A DNA stretch of 64,000 nt from Methylophaga sp. 42_25_T18. GTDB taxonomy: Bacteria > Pseudomonadota > Gammaproteobacteria > Nitrosococcales > Methylophagaceae. Below are positions 9,436-19,920 of the stretch, one piece after another. Numbering within the stretch: position 1 is the first letter of the stretch; the number at the start of each line of letters is the position of its first letter. The DNA lies in assembly GCA_002163085.1 (NCBI GenBank), contig MAAJ01000006.1:434001-498000 (forward strand), given 5' to 3'. The notes under the pieces are model-generated. The model was not told the origin of the DNA. It did no database searches and saw only the letters and a program-made list of their open reading frames with translations. Both the position numbers and the translations under genes were made by a program.

Positions 9436-10260
9436 TTAATTGCTAACAACAAAGTCCACACGACGATTTGCAGCTTGGCCAGCCGATGTATCATTGTTAG
9501 CTACAGGGTAACCTTCTCCCATACCAACCGCTAATAAACGAGCGCCATTCACACCTTGAGAAACGAGGTAAGACACAACTGCTTCAGCACGACTTTGCGA
9601 TAAAGTCATATTATGAGCATCTGCACCACGACTATCAGTATGTCCTTCAACTCGAACATCGATCATGCTGTCTGTTTTCTTCAACAATGTAACCGCTTGC
9701 TCAAGTATTGATTTTGCGTCAGCAGAAAGTACTGCTTTATTCGTATCAAAGTTTACACCCGTTAAAGACAATAAGTTTTGACCTGGTAGAGGACAACCGT
9801 CAGGGTTAACAATTGTACCTAAAGGTGTTCCAGGGCAAAGGTCTTGATAATCTGCCACACCATCTCTATCACTATCTAATGCACAACCAAAGATATCAAC
9901 GCTAACCCCGGCTGGTGTGCTTGCACACATATCAACACCGTCTACAACACCATCACCGTCACTGTCATATGCACAACCTTGAGCATCTAAAAGCGCGCCA
10001 GGAGGTGGAACATCAGTACATTCTAGTGGAGCAACGGCTGCCATAGGTTTCATAGGTGCTGTATCTTCACCTTCAGGACATATAAAGAATCCTGCAATCG
10101 CACCTACTGCTGATCCTGCTGGACCTGCCGGAGAACCGATAACACCGCCAGAGATAGCACAAAACAGGTTAGTATTGTCTGTTGTCTTATTTCCTGTTGC
10201 ACAGCCGGACAGTAGACCAACAGCCAAGAGTGCCGCTAAAAATTTAACTGATATTTTCAT
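9436..10260 (-). CDS. OmpA-family lipoprotein with thrombospondin type 3-like repeats
   Basis: A 274-residue envelope protein. The N-terminus MKISVKFLAALLAVGLLSGC ends in a lipobox (LSGC), so it should be lipid-anchored. A glycine/alanine-rich segment follows, then two calcium-binding-type acidic repeats (DSDGDGVVDGVDMC and DSDRDGVADYQDLC). The C-terminal OmpA/MotB-like peptidoglycan-binding domain runs from about residue 165, with VEGHTDSRG and NRRVDF. It probably tethers the outer membrane to peptidoglycan. It is transcribed alone and has its own terminator. Confidence 0.9.
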   Translation of the reverse strand: MKISVKFLAALLAVGLLSGCATGNKTTDNTNLFCAISGGVIGSPAGPAGSAVGAIAGFFICPEGEDTAPMKPMAAVAPLECTDVPPPGALLDAQGCAYDSDGDGVVDGVDMCASTPAGVSVDIFGCALDSDRDGVADYQDLCPGTPLGTIVNPDGCPLPGQNLLSLTGVNFDTNKAVLSADAKSILEQAVTLLKKTDSMIDVRVEGHTDSRGADAHNMTLSQSRAEAVVSYLVSQGVNGARLLAVGMGEGYPVANNDTSAGQAANRRVDFVVSN

Positions 10261-10465
10261 TATTCCTTCCTTTCAATATTAATATTCAAACAACTAAACT
10301 TCGCTTGGCCTGCCGCTGTTGAAATAATCTAATAATCCTGAAAATTTCGTATAAACATCAGACACAGTCAAACTCATCATAATACTATTTACATTTCATG
10401 TCTAACATATTCATAAAAAAGGATAATTCCCTTTTAAATATTGACTTAAAAATGTCTCTTCAAGC

Positions 10466-11608
10466 TTACATTCGACCAATAACATCCTCTTGAACTTCTT
10501 CTAGTGCAAGTCCTTCCATACTTTCATCCACCGGTAATTCTCCGGCTTCCGAAGCTAGTTTAATATTTAATCGCACTTCATTAGCTGAATCCGCATTTTT
10601 CAACGCATCTTCATAGGTAATTTCACCTGCTTTATACAAGTCATAAATGGCCTGATCAAAGGTTTGCATACCCAATTCACGTGAACGTTTCATCACATCT
10701 TTAATTTCGGACACTTTGCCTTTTTCAATCAAGTCCCCTATCAACGGGGTATTAATCAATACTTCAACAGCAACACAGCGGCCCGTCCCATCTTTTCTCG
10801 GTATCAAACGCTGTGCAACCACGGCCTTTAGATTTAATGATAAATCTAAAAATAGCTGTTTATGACGTTCTTCTGGGAAGAAATTAATGATCCTATCCAT
10901 TGCTTGGTTGGCGTTATTCGCATGCAAGGTGGATAGGCACAAGTGACCAGTTTCAGCAAAAGCAACACCATAATCCATAGTCTTTCTTTCTCGAATCTCA
11001 CCAATCATGATGACATCTGGCGCTTGCCGCAAAGAATTCTTTAATGCAACCTCATAAGAATCAGTATCTATTCCGACTTCTCGTTGTGTAACAACACAAC
11101 CAGCATGATCATGATCAAACTCAATGGGGTCTTCTATCGTTAATATATGGCCCGTACTGTTTTGATTGCGATAACCTATCATCGCCGCCAAGGTTGTCGA
11201 CTTACCGCTACCGGTCGCACCAACAAAAATGACTAAGCCCCGCTTGGTCATCGACAATTCTTTTATAATTTCAGGAACATTCAATTCTTCAATAGTCGGA
11301 ATTTCATCTTTGATGCGGCGCATCACCATGGCGATTTTACTGCGTTGAAACAAGGCGCTCACCCGGAACCGACCGGCTCCCGAAGTAGCGATTGCATAAT
11401 TACATTCTTTATCACGCTCAAAGGTTTTTTTCTGTGCATCAGTCATAGTACTGATCACCAGTTCGCGCGCATCATCCTCACTCAGTGATTCTTGTGATAT
11501 GGTTGCCAAACGACCACTTACTTTCAGGCTTGCTGGGCGCCCTGCGGTAATAAATATATCTGAAGCTTCATGTTTTACTGCTGCTTTAAGTATCGTTACG
11601 ATATCCAT
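10466..11608 (-). CDS. pilU: Twitching motility ATPase PilU
   Basis: A 380-residue PilT/PilB-family hexameric ATPase; PilU assists PilT in retracting type IV pili at the inner membrane. It has Walker A GATGSGKST, an Asp box (ILTIEDPIEFDHDH), Walker B VIMIGEIRERKTMDYG and the GHLCLSTLHANN His box. The GEIRERKTMDYGVAFAETGHLCLSTLHANN pattern and longer acidic tail distinguish it from PilT. The ATG at 11608 sits behind AGGAGG; a GTG one codon upstream is too close to it. It lies 9 bases after pilT. Confidence 0.93.
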   Translation of the reverse strand: MDIVTILKAAVKHEASDIFITAGRPASLKVSGRLATISQESLSEDDARELVISTMTDAQKKTFERDKECNYAIATSGAGRFRVSALFQRSKIAMVMRRIKDEIPTIEELNVPEIIKELSMTKRGLVIFVGATGSGKSTTLAAMIGYRNQNSTGHILTIEDPIEFDHDHAGCVVTQREVGIDTDSYEVALKNSLRQAPDVIMIGEIRERKTMDYGVAFAETGHLCLSTLHANNANQAMDRIINFFPEERHKQLFLDLSLNLKAVVAQRLIPRKDGTGRCVAVEVLINTPLIGDLIEKGKVSEIKDVMKRSRELGMQTFDQAIYDLYKAGEITYEDALKNADSANEVRLNIKLASEAGELPVDESMEGLALEEVQEDVIGRM

Positions 11609-11617
11609 CACACCCTC

Positions 11618-12655
11618 CTAACGAAATAAATCTTTATTGACGGCCCGTGGTAGGGCTTCCGCCTTAGAAACTTGTTGTCTGCGTACTAAATCTTGCAAAC
11701 ATTGATCTAATGTTTGCATACCAACCGCTCCCCCCGTCTGAATGGCCGAATACATTTGCGGCACTTTATCTTCACGAATCAAGTTACGTATCGCCGGTGT
11801 ACCAATCATGATTTCATGAGCCGCAATTCGTCCACCGCCCACTTTTTTCAATAAGGATTGTGAGATAACCGCACGTAATGATTCCGATAACATTGAACGC
11901 ACCATATCTTTTTCCGCTGCGGGGAATACATCGATAATCCTATCAATCGTTTTCGCTGCTGAAGAGGTATGCAAGGTACCAAATACTAAGTGACCTGTTT
12001 CAGCCGCGGTTAACGCCAAGCGGATAGTTTCTAAATCACGTAACTCGCCCACCAGAATAATATCGGGATCTTCCCGCAGAGCTGAGCGTAAGGCTTCATT
12101 AAAACCTAAGGTGTCGCGATGAACTTCTCGCTGATTAACCAAACACTTTTTACTTTTGTGTACAAATTCGATTGGATCTTCAATCGTTAGAATGTGCTCA
12201 CTGTCTTTATTATTCTTATAATCGACCATGGCCGCTAAGGTAGTCGATTTACCTGAACCTGTCGGTCCGGTAACCAAAACAATTCCGCGAGGATTATCAG
12301 AAATTTGCTTAAAAATGTCTGGCGCACCCAAGTCTTCCAAGCTTAATACCGTTGAAGGAATCGTACGGAATACGGCTGCTGCACCACGATTTTGATTAAA
12401 GGCATTAACACGAAAACGGGCAAGGTTAGGAATTTCGAATGAAAAATCCGCTTCTAAAAATTCTTCAAAGTCTTTGCGCTGTTTATCATTCATGATGTCA
12501 TAAATCATCGCATGTACTTCTTTATGTTCCATTTCAGGCAAATTAATCCGCCTAATATCGCCATCCACTCTAATCATCGGCGGTTCACCTGCTGAAACGT
12601 GCAAATCTGACGCATTATTTTTTGCACTAAAGGTCAGCAATTCAGTAATATCCAT
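11618..12655 (-). CDS. pilT: Type IV pilus retraction ATPase PilT
   Basis: A 345-residue cytoplasmic ATPase driving pilus retraction. Motifs are Walker A GPTGSGKST (about residue 130), the Asp box ILTIEDPIEF, Walker B DIILVGELRDLETIRLALTAAETGH, and the AIRNLIREDKVPQM block with a QTLDQCL tail typical of PilT. It is divergent from yggS, a common arrangement (pilT/yggS/proC) in gammaproteobacteria, and forms a unit with pilU. Confidence 0.95.
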   Translation of the reverse strand: MDITELLTFSAKNNASDLHVSAGEPPMIRVDGDIRRINLPEMEHKEVHAMIYDIMNDKQRKDFEEFLEADFSFEIPNLARFRVNAFNQNRGAAAVFRTIPSTVLSLEDLGAPDIFKQISDNPRGIVLVTGPTGSGKSTTLAAMVDYKNNKDSEHILTIEDPIEFVHKSKKCLVNQREVHRDTLGFNEALRSALREDPDIILVGELRDLETIRLALTAAETGHLVFGTLHTSSAAKTIDRIIDVFPAAEKDMVRSMLSESLRAVISQSLLKKVGGGRIAAHEIMIGTPAIRNLIREDKVPQMYSAIQTGGAVGMQTLDQCLQDLVRRQQVSKAEALPRAVNKDLFR

Positions 12656-12747
12656 TCACACATCCCCTAACTCTTAAATTATATTAAACCCTTCCGATAG
12701 GAAGCTTTATAAATGTAAAGGTAGCGCGCTATTCACAGGCTTGCAAC

Positions 12748-13443
12748 ATGATAGATATAAAAAAACGACTACAATCCCTGCATAATACGATCAATCAAGC
12801 TGAAACACAGGCCCAAAGACCGCAAAATTCAGTGCAACTTCTTGCTGTCAGTAAGACTTGGCCCGCAGAACTCTTACGGCAGGCGGCAAATGCCGGACAA
12901 ATTTGTTTTGGTGAAAACTATTTACAAGAAGCATTAATAAAAATCAAGGCCTTAGCTGATCTTGATTTGCAATGGCATTTCATCGGTCCAATTCAATCTA
13001 ATAAAACAAAAGACATTGCACAACATTTCAGCTGGGTACAAAGTGTTGCTCGTATTAAGATCGCCCAGCGCCTTAATAAGCAGCGACCCGACACACTCCC
13101 TGCGCTCAATGTGTGTGTACAAGTTAATATTGATGATGAAAAGACTAAATTTGGTACCTCAGCAGCAGAATTAGATTTACTTGTTGATGAAATCGACCAA
13201 TTGGATCGACTCGTATTGCGAGGTTTAATGGTGATCCCCACTAAAACAGATAATATTGAACAGCAACATTCAGCATTTCAGCGAGCTCATCAGTTATTTA
13301 CCAAATTGCAAGATCAATATCCCACTATTGATACTTTATCGATGGGAATGACCGCCGATATGAACTCTGCCATTACACAAGGGAGCACCATGATCCGTGT
13401 TGGCACTGGGATTTTTGGTCAAAGGCATACACCCGCTGAGTGA
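12748..13443 (+). CDS. yggS: YggS-family pyridoxal phosphate homeostasis protein
   Basis: A 231-residue PLP-binding protein of the alanine racemase-like fold, without known enzymatic activity, that maintains vitamin B6 homeostasis. The PLP lysine is in LLAVSKTWP, and the GENYLQE, WHFIGPIQSNK and SMGMTADMNSAI blocks are all present. It starts a plus-strand group with proC and yggT, divergent from pilT. Confidence 0.93.
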   Translation: MIDIKKRLQSLHNTINQAETQAQRPQNSVQLLAVSKTWPAELLRQAANAGQICFGENYLQEALIKIKALADLDLQWHFIGPIQSNKTKDIAQHFSWVQSVARIKIAQRLNKQRPDTLPALNVCVQVNIDDEKTKFGTSAAELDLLVDEIDQLDRLVLRGLMVIPTKTDNIEQQHSAFQRAHQLFTKLQDQYPTIDTLSMGMTADMNSAITQGSTMIRVGTGIFGQRHTPAE

Positions 13444-13492
13444 TTACCAGTAAACTACTCCTTAAATAAATTAATAACTTCTGGAACACCTT

Positions 13493-14326
13493 ATGAAAGA
13501 CTGCAAAATTGCATTTATCGGTGGCGGTAATATGGCTCGTAGCCTTATTGGTGGATTGATAGCAGATGGCTTTCCCTCCCAACATCTCCATGCTTCGGAT
13601 CCAGAATCTACCCATTTAGATAAGTTAAAATCTGCCTATTCTATTCAAACCTTTACTGACAATATTGCTGCTATCAATGGCTGTGATGTCATCATCCTAG
13701 CGGTTAAACCCCAACAGCTTCAATCCGTAGTCAAGCAACTTGCCCCTCACTGGCAAATAAACAGCTTATTAATTTCTATTGCTGCAGGCATCCGCCTTGA
13801 CGATATTGCCCGCTGGTTAGAACAAGATTCCGCCGCTCTAGTCCGAGCGATGCCAAATACACCGGCTTTGGTTCAAGCTGGTGCTACTGCATTATGTGCA
13901 AATGAAAATGTGAGCAATCATCAACATGAACTAGCCGAATCAATACTCCGATCTGTGGGCTTGGCTTTATGGATCGATGATGAAGCTAAAATCGATGCGG
14001 TTACTGCCTTATCGGGTAGTGGACCTGCCTACTTCTTCCTTGTGATGGAAGCAATGGAAAAAGCCGCGATAGAATTAGGCTTAGAGCCAGAAACAGCGCG
14101 TCTACTTTGTATTCAAACGGCATTTGGCTCAGCTAAAATGGCTTTGGAAAGCGATGCTCCAGCCGCCCTCTTACGCCAGCAAGTAACTTCGCCTGGCGGC
14201 ACCACGGAACGTGCTTTACATGAATTAGAGGATGGTGATCTACGCGGCTTATTTGAAAATGCATTAGTCGCAGCGGCATTACGCTCTCGTGAATTGGCCA
14301 TTCAATTGGGGGAAGATGATGCCTAG
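13493..14326 (+). CDS. proC: Pyrroline-5-carboxylate reductase
   Basis: A 277-residue cytosolic enzyme making proline from pyrroline-5-carboxylate with NAD(P)H. The N-terminal Rossmann motif is FIGGGNMARSLIGG, the RAMPNTPALV segment is near residue 120, and the C-terminal signature LSGSGPAYFFLVMEAM continues through VTSPGGTTERAL. Its stop overlaps the yggT start, so the two are translationally coupled. Confidence 0.96.
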   Translation: MKDCKIAFIGGGNMARSLIGGLIADGFPSQHLHASDPESTHLDKLKSAYSIQTFTDNIAAINGCDVIILAVKPQQLQSVVKQLAPHWQINSLLISIAAGIRLDDIARWLEQDSAALVRAMPNTPALVQAGATALCANENVSNHQHELAESILRSVGLALWIDDEAKIDAVTALSGSGPAYFFLVMEAMEKAAIELGLEPETARLLCIQTAFGSAKMALESDAPAALLRQQVTSPGGTTERALHELEDGDLRGLFENALVAAALRSRELAIQLGEDDA

Positions 14327-14885
14327 CGGATATTTCAGCAACCCAATCATCTTTTTAATTGAAATTCTATTTGGTCTATATATGGCGATTGTCGCTTTAC
14401 GCATTATTATGCAATGGGCTGAGTGGGAATATCACAATCCTCTGGTGAAATTTATTCTTCGCGCAACACAAATGCCCGTTAAGTTTCTGCGCAGATTCAT
14501 TCCTGCTGTGGGTCGTTGGGATAGCGCAACGATCGTTTTATTATTAACCTTAGCTGCGGTGAAATTACTACTGCTCTCTTTATTCCACACAAGCCTTCCC
14601 CAGCCAATTACCTTGTTTTTTTTAACCTTGGCAGAAATATTTTCCTTATTTATTACCCTCTTTACAGTGAGTATCATTGTGGAAGTCATTCTAAGCTGGG
14701 TCAGCCCATCAGATAGTTATAATCCTATTACTCCTCTAATCAGTCGTATGAATGCACCCTTATTAAACCCCATACGTCGGAATCTTCCTCAGCTGAGTGG
14801 AATAGACTTTTCACCTTTCATTGTATTATTAGGTTTACAGGTTTTTTCTATGTTAGTTATGCCTCTTTTGACTGGACCTATGTAA
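14319..14885 (+). CDS. yggT: YggT family integral membrane protein
   Basis: About 188 residues with two tandem YGGT domains, each a hydrophobic pair with WxSP/NPxxPLI-like motifs (VILSWVSPSDSYNPITPLI and the N-terminal counterpart). I chose the second ATG of an ATGATG pair because it sits at good spacing after GGGGAAG. The frame is open from 14289, but that would lie deep inside proC. Members are linked to osmotic stress and membrane protein biogenesis; exact role unknown. Confidence 0.88.
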   Translation: MPSGYFSNPIIFLIEILFGLYMAIVALRIIMQWAEWEYHNPLVKFILRATQMPVKFLRRFIPAVGRWDSATIVLLLTLAAVKLLLLSLFHTSLPQPITLFFLTLAEIFSLFITLFTVSIIVEVILSWVSPSDSYNPITPLISRMNAPLLNPIRRNLPQLSGIDFSPFIVLLGLQVFSMLVMPLLTGPM

Positions 14886-14962
14886 GCTGTTCAATATCAA
14901 CATTGCACCAAGATCACAGTCTCATTAGACTGACACTCTAAAAACCAAGGAACCATCTCCAA

Positions 14963-16117
14963 ATGCCGGTAATAATGCCAGTCGATTCGGTCGGCTTGGT
15001 CAGTCCTACAACCTTACATATTGATAATCCAATCACCTTGGATTGTGGCCGTTCGCTTCCAAGTTATGATCTCGTTTATGAAACCTACGGTGAATTAAAT
15101 GCGGATAAGTCCAACGCCGTTTTAATCTGTCATGCCTTATCCGGTGATCATCATGCAGCTGGTTACCATGATATGGAAGATAAAAAGCCCGGCTGGTGGG
15201 ACTCAGCAATCGGTCCGGGCAAGGCCATAGACACTAATCAATTTTTTGTGGTCAGTCTCAATAATCTAGGTGGTTGTAAAGGTTCAACGGGCCCCAACAG
15301 CATTAATCCAGAAACAGAAAAAATATATGGTCCCGATTTTCCCATCGTAACCGTCTCTGACTGGGTTAAAAGTCAGTCGGTACTGGCAGATCAACTTGAA
15401 ATCACACAATGGGCGGCGGTAATAGGAGGTAGTTTAGGCGGCATGCAAGCCTTGCAATGGGCTATCAGTTTACCTGAGCGTCTGCGCCATGTTTTGATCA
15501 TCGCCGCTGCACCAAAACTGTCCGCTCAGAATATCGCTTTTAATGAAGTCGCGCGTACCGCAATTAAAGCTGATCCAGACTTTCATGACGGCCATTATGC
15601 AGCCCATGATACTTTGCCTCGACATGGCTTAGGTTTAGCAAGAATGTTAGGACATATTACCTATTTATCCGATGAGGCAATGGGCGAAAAGTTTGGTCGA
15701 GAGCTGCGCACAGGCACCATTAATTATGGTTATGATGTCGACTTTCAAATTGAAAGTTATTTACGTTATCAAAGCAGTAATTTTGTTGAACGTTTTGATG
15801 CTAATACCTATTTATTGATGACTAAAGCCTTGGATTATTTTGATCCTGCAAAAGACTTTGATGATGATCTCACTGCTACCATGGCGAACATTAAGGCCAA
15901 GTGTTTAGTGGTGTCCTTTACCAGTGATTGGCGTTTTTCACCTAAACGCTCTCAGGAAATTGTCAATGCTTTGCTCAATGCCGGCAAACAAGTCAGCTAT
16001 GCCGAAATTGATGCACACCAAGGTCATGATGCCTTTTTAATGTCTATTGCTCGTTATCTCGAAATTTTCCAAACCTATATGCAGCAAGTGGCCACTGAGT
16101 GTGGTGACAACACATGA
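14963..16117 (+). CDS. metX: Homoserine O-acyltransferase MetX
   Basis: A 384-residue alpha/beta-hydrolase-fold enzyme that acylates homoserine in methionine synthesis. The nucleophile elbow is [13 protein letters not shown], with [10 protein letters not shown] upstream, and the catalytic Asp and His lie in the C-terminal part ([10 protein letters not shown]). Sequence alone does not decide between acetyl-CoA and succinyl-CoA; paired metXW genes in proteobacteria are often succinyl-specific. The metW start overlaps its stop by four bases (ATGA). Confidence 0.93.
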   Translation: MPVIMPVDSVGLVSPTTLHIDNPITLDCGRSLPSYDLVYETYGELNADKSNAVLICHALSGDHHAAGYHDMEDKKPGWWDSAIGPGKAIDTNQFFVVSLNNLGGCKGSTGPNSINPETEKIYGPDFPIVTVSDWVKSQSVLADQLEITQWAAVIGGSLGGMQALQWAISLPERLRHVLIIAAAPKLSAQNIAFNEVARTAIKADPDFHDGHYAAHDTLPRHGLGLARMLGHITYLSDEAMGEKFGRELRTGTINYGYDVDFQIESYLRYQSSNFVERFDANTYLLMTKALDYFDPAKDFDDDLTATMANIKAKCLVVSFTSDWRFSPKRSQEIVNALLNAGKQVSYAEIDAHQGHDAFLMSIARYLEIFQTYMQQVATECGDNT

Positions 16118-16710
16118 CCTTACGTATTGATCTACAAATTATTAGTGACTGGATCCCTAATGGCGCACGCGTACTTGATTTAGGCTGCGGCAATGGCAGC
16201 TTGTTAACACATCTACAACAACGTGAAGTCACCGGTTATGGCTTAGAAATTGATAATGGCAAGTTCTCTGATTGCATTAAAGCCGGCGTCAATGTTATTC
16301 AGGCAGATCTCGACCAAGGCTTGCCCCAATTTGCTGATCAAAGTTTTGACTTTGTCATTTTGTCGCAGACATTACAAGCCATTAACCGCCCAGATTTCTT
16401 ATTACAAGAAATCGCCCGAGTAGGAAAACAAGGCATTATAGGTTTCCCAAACTTTGGCCATTGGCAATGTCGACTACAGCTCGCGCTTGGTGGCAAAATG
16501 CCCGTATCACGCACATTACCAAACTTATGGTTTAATACGCCGAACATTCATTTATGTACAGTGAATGATTTTGAGGCCCTGTGTGATAACAATAATATGA
16601 GCGTGCTCAGTCGCAGTATTGTTAACCACGAACATAAAGACACCTTGGGCACCCGCTTATTGCCTAACCTATTTGGCCAAATTGCCCTTTATCAAATTAA
16701 ACAACAATAA
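16114..16710 (+). CDS. metW: MetW methyltransferase-like methionine biosynthesis protein
   Basis: A 198-residue class I SAM-methyltransferase-like protein. Motif I is [12 protein letters not shown], followed by the MetW-typical GYGLEID, LSQTLQ and [17 protein letters not shown] segments. It partners MetX and is needed for its activity in several bacteria. It overlaps metX by four bases and precedes pyrE by two. Confidence 0.94.
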   Translation: MTLRIDLQIISDWIPNGARVLDLGCGNGSLLTHLQQREVTGYGLEIDNGKFSDCIKAGVNVIQADLDQGLPQFADQSFDFVILSQTLQAINRPDFLLQEIARVGKQGIIGFPNFGHWQCRLQLALGGKMPVSRTLPNLWFNTPNIHLCTVNDFEALCDNNNMSVLSRSIVNHEHKDTLGTRLLPNLFGQIALYQIKQQ

Positions 16711-16712
16711 AT

Positions 16713-17354
16713 ATGAAATCCTACCAACACGAATTTATCGAATTTGCATTACAAACAGGCGTTTTACGCTTTGGTTCTTTTACCTTAAAGTCTGGTCGAA
16801 TCAGCCCCTATTTTTTTAATAGTGGCCTATTTAACTCCGGTGCCAGCTTAGCTCGTCTAGGACGATTTTATGCCCAAGCAATCGATGAATCTAAACTAGA
16901 CTATGATGTTTTGTTTGGCCCGGCCTATAAAGGTATTCCTTTAGCTTCGACCACTGTCGTTGCTTTGGCAGAACATCATCAGCGTGATGTGCCTTATGTA
17001 TTCAACCGAAAAGAAGTCAAAGATCATGGCGAAGGCGGCCAATTGGTCGGCGCAGAGTTGAAAGGCAAAATATTAATTATTGATGATGTCATTTCTGCTG
17101 GCACATCGGTACGTGAATCGGTTGAGATCATAAAAACGGTTGATGCCCAGGCTGCCGGTGTCATTATTGCGTTAGATCGACAAGAACGAGGCCAAGATAA
17201 ACGTTCTGCTATTCAAGAAGTCGAAGAAGAGCATCAAATACCGGTAATCAGTATTATTTGTCTCAATGATTTATTAAGTTATTTAGAAAATAGTGCTGCT
17301 CTCGCTGAATATTTGCCTGCAGTGCAAGCTTACCGTGAGCAATATGGCGTGTAA
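16713..17354 (+). CDS. pyrE: Orotate phosphoribosyltransferase
   Basis: A 213-residue enzyme converting orotate and PRPP to orotidine-5'-phosphate. The PRPP-binding signature [17 protein letters not shown] is near residue 115, the AYKGIPLA loop is near 70, and [13 protein letters not shown] carries the flexible-loop residues. It starts two bases after metW, so it may be part of the same transcript. It converges tightly with the TSUP gene (7-base gap). Confidence 0.96.
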   Translation: MKSYQHEFIEFALQTGVLRFGSFTLKSGRISPYFFNSGLFNSGASLARLGRFYAQAIDESKLDYDVLFGPAYKGIPLASTTVVALAEHHQRDVPYVFNRKEVKDHGEGGQLVGAELKGKILIIDDVISAGTSVRESVEIIKTVDAQAAGVIIALDRQERGQDKRSAIQEVEEEHQIPVISIICLNDLLSYLENSAALAEYLPAVQAYREQYGV

Positions 17355-17361
17355 CTGTCTT

Positions 17362-18165
17362 CTAAACTTGGGAAAAGGTTCCTCCCCAGATTAACTTAAT
17401 AGCAATTAATATAGTAATTACCTCAAAGGCGCGCTTAATCCAACGACTGCCATGTTTAATTGCCAAATGAGATCCTAAATAACCACCAAGGAACGAGCCC
17501 AATAATAAGACAGGGATCCAATCCCAGCGAATTTCACCGAGCAGGCCCAAGGTAACTGCCCCGGCTCCATTCCAAAATAAACCCACCAAAATCAAGGTAT
17601 AAGCTACCGCTCGTTGGTAATCCATGCCAAACCAACTTACTAACCAGATTGTGACAAATAAGCCAGTACCAGAGGTTAATGACCCGTTTAACACCCCTAG
17701 ACAAAACAATGCCAGTCCTCCAATAATATAACCCTTTGTATCACGATGCTCAGGCTTATCTTCCAGGCCTAGGGATGGTTTAAACATCGAATATAATCCG
17801 AGTCCTCCCGTTAACACGCCGAGTGCAAAAATAGCCACACGGTCTGGAATCATTAAAATTACGTTACCCCCTAATACCACTCCAGGCATTCCGGCTAGTA
17901 ACATGACAATGACAAACTTCCGTTCTAAATGACTACTCGAGATGTAACGCAACACCGCACCCATTCCCAGTGCTACACTGGCAACTTTATGGGTAGCTAA
18001 GGCAACAGCAAAACTTAAGCCTAAAAAGATAAGTACCGGAAACTGTATAAGACCTGCACCTCCACCACTGAAAGCAGAAAAGGTATTGGCAACTAATGAC
18101 ACCAAAAATAAGACTAATTGTTCTAAAAGGTTCAATTTTTTTATTCTCGCTCTAGAATAGGCCAA
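17362..18165 (-). CDS. TSUP (TauE/SafE) family membrane permease
   Basis: About 267 residues with eight predicted membrane segments in two homologous halves. The glycine-rich FSGGGAGLIQFPVL motif opens the first, and NGSLTSGTGLFVTIWLV opens the second. The family exports or imports sulfur-containing or small organic anions such as sulfite, sulfoacetate or taurine; the substrate here cannot be told. No ATG precedes the first membrane segment. The start is probably TTG at 18165 or 18135, which abuts the divergent gene at 18165. Confidence 0.82.
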   Translation of the reverse strand: MAYSRARIKKLNLLEQLVLFLVSLVANTFSAFSGGGAGLIQFPVLIFLGLSFAVALATHKVASVALGMGAVLRYISSSHLERKFVIVMLLAGMPGVVLGGNVILMIPDRVAIFALGVLTGGLGLYSMFKPSLGLEDKPEHRDTKGYIIGGLALFCLGVLNGSLTSGTGLFVTIWLVSWFGMDYQRAVAYTLILVGLFWNGAGAVTLGLLGEIRWDWIPVLLLGSFLGGYLGSHLAIKHGSRWIKRAFEVITILIAIKLIWGGTFSQV

Positions 18166-18866
18166 TGATGAAACAACAAATTATTCAATCAAGCTGTTTG
18201 GCTTCGGTTCTTTTTATGTTGGCAATACCAGCCATAGCCGGAAAGCTATACCGTTTTCCTGATGAAAATGGCGTACCAACAATCAGTCGCAGCTTACCAC
18301 CTGCAGCCGCACAGAAAGGCTACGATATCCTTGATGATATCTCGTTACGTTTAATTGAGCATATCGAGCCGGCGCTCACACCTGCGCAAATTACTGAGTT
18401 AGAAAAACAACAACAACTTGAAGAGGAAGCTCAACGACAAGCGGAAATTGTTAAACAACAAGCAAAAGAACAAGCTGTTAAAGACGAAAGAAATAACCAA
18501 CAGCGTGCCATTAATGATCAGAACCTATTAGCCAGCTACAAATCTGAACAAGATTTTATCTCTGCTAAAGATATGGCACTCACTCACCGACAAACACGTA
18601 TTACTGAAGCGACAGTCAAACAATCGCAACTTGAACAACAATTACTCACTTTGCAACAACAAGCCGCTGACCAAGAGCTCAGCGGTAGAGATGTCAGCAT
18701 TAACCTCGGTAAGCAACTCACCACCACGCAACAACAAATTGACAACAACCTCATCGCCATTGAACAATCAACTGATGAAGTAACCCAACTTACACAACAA
18801 TATGAAAATGATTTAATACGTCTGCGTGAACTACTTGATGAAAAGAACACTACTGTGGGACATTAA
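18165..18866 (+). CDS. Exported coiled-coil protein, DUF4124-like N-terminus
   Basis: A 232-233-residue protein starting at one of two adjacent ATGs (18165/18168). A signal peptide ends near IAG. A short beta segment [20 protein letters not shown] resembles DUF4124 domains, followed by about 170 residues of Gln/Glu/Lys-rich heptad sequence forming a long coiled coil. It is probably periplasmic. No function is recognised. Its last bases overlap the 3' end of convergent hisC by four. Confidence 0.7.
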   Translation: MMKQQIIQSSCLASVLFMLAIPAIAGKLYRFPDENGVPTISRSLPPAAAQKGYDILDDISLRLIEHIEPALTPAQITELEKQQQLEEEAQRQAEIVKQQAKEQAVKDERNNQQRAINDQNLLASYKSEQDFISAKDMALTHRQTRITEATVKQSQLEQQLLTLQQQAADQELSGRDVSINLGKQLTTTQQQIDNNLIAIEQSTDEVTQLTQQYENDLIRLRELLDEKNTTVGH

Positions 18867-19918
18867 ATCAAGCAATCTAATACTGCTAATAACTGTTGAT
18901 TTTCTTCTGTCGTTCCAATGGTAATTCGCAGATATTGTCTAACTCTATCTTGAGAAAAATGACGAACAATCACGCCTTGTTTTCTCAAACCATCCGCTAA
19001 TTCTGCCGCATCAAACTGTGGATGGCGGGCAAAAACAAAATTTGCTGCTGAAGGTATAAGCTCAAAACCAAGTTCGTTTAATTCTTTAACTACGTGTTCA
19101 CGACTCGTCATCACTTTAGTGCACGTTTGTTCAAAATAATTTTGGTCAGCAAATGATGCTACACCCGCACTAATTGCCAGACTATCAATCGGGTAGGAAT
19201 TAAAACTATCTTTCACCCTGACTAAGCCATCAATTAAATCCGCATGTCCCATGGCATAACCCAATCTAATGCCCGCTAAAGAACGAGATTTTGACAAGGT
19301 CTGAATAACCAATAAGTTCGGATATTGATTAACAAGTGTTACTGCACTTTCACCACCAAAGTCGATATACGCTTCATCAATCACTACCACTGAGTCCACA
19401 TTAAATTTCAATAATGTTTCAATGTCAGATAATGCTAACAACCGCCCTGTTGGCGCATTAGGATTTGGAAAGATAATGCCACTATTAGCCTGTTTATAAT
19501 CATCAATATTAATACTGAAATCATCCGTCAAAGCGATGCTTTTATATTCAATCTGATACAACTGACTATAAACAGGATAAAAACTATAGGTAATATCCGG
19601 AAATAACAATGGCGCCTCATGCTGAAATAAGGCATGGAAAATATGTGCTAATACTTCATCCGAACCATTACCAACAAAGATCTGGGAAACATCCAGTTGA
19701 TTATAATCGGCTATAGCTTGTTTTAAGGCCTGCGCATTAGGATCCGGATATAAACGCAACGTATCGCTAGTTGCTAATCGAATCGCTTCTAAAGCCTTCG
19801 GTGATGGTCCATAAGGATTCTCATTAGTATTAAGTTTGACTAGGTTTGCAGCTTTCGGCTGCTCTCCAGGCACATAGGGCTGCAAGTTATGAACGATCCC
19901 GCTCCAGAATCGGCTCAT
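18863..19918 (-). CDS. hisC: Histidinol-phosphate aminotransferase
   Basis: A 351-residue fold-type I PLP aminotransferase of histidine synthesis. The PLP lysine is in [16 protein letters not shown], and the [11 protein letters not shown] substrate motif and FPNPNAPTG are present. It is the last gene of the minus-strand run, two bases after hisD, and should be co-translated with it. Confidence 0.95.
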   Translation of the reverse strand: MSRFWSGIVHNLQPYVPGEQPKAANLVKLNTNENPYGPSPKALEAIRLATSDTLRLYPDPNAQALKQAIADYNQLDVSQIFVGNGSDEVLAHIFHALFQHEAPLLFPDITYSFYPVYSQLYQIEYKSIALTDDFSINIDDYKQANSGIIFPNPNAPTGRLLALSDIETLLKFNVDSVVVIDEAYIDFGGESAVTLVNQYPNLLVIQTLSKSRSLAGIRLGYAMGHADLIDGLVRVKDSFNSYPIDSLAISAGVASFADQNYFEQTCTKVMTSREHVVKELNELGFELIPSAANFVFARHPQFDAAELADGLRKQGVIVRHFSQDRVRQYLRITIGTTEENQQLLAVLDCLI

Positions 19919-19920
19919 AA

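Noticed and set aside
14886-14962. SAM or other riboswitch upstream of metX
   Set aside because: The gap is only 77 bases with no conserved riboswitch core or terminator hairpin.
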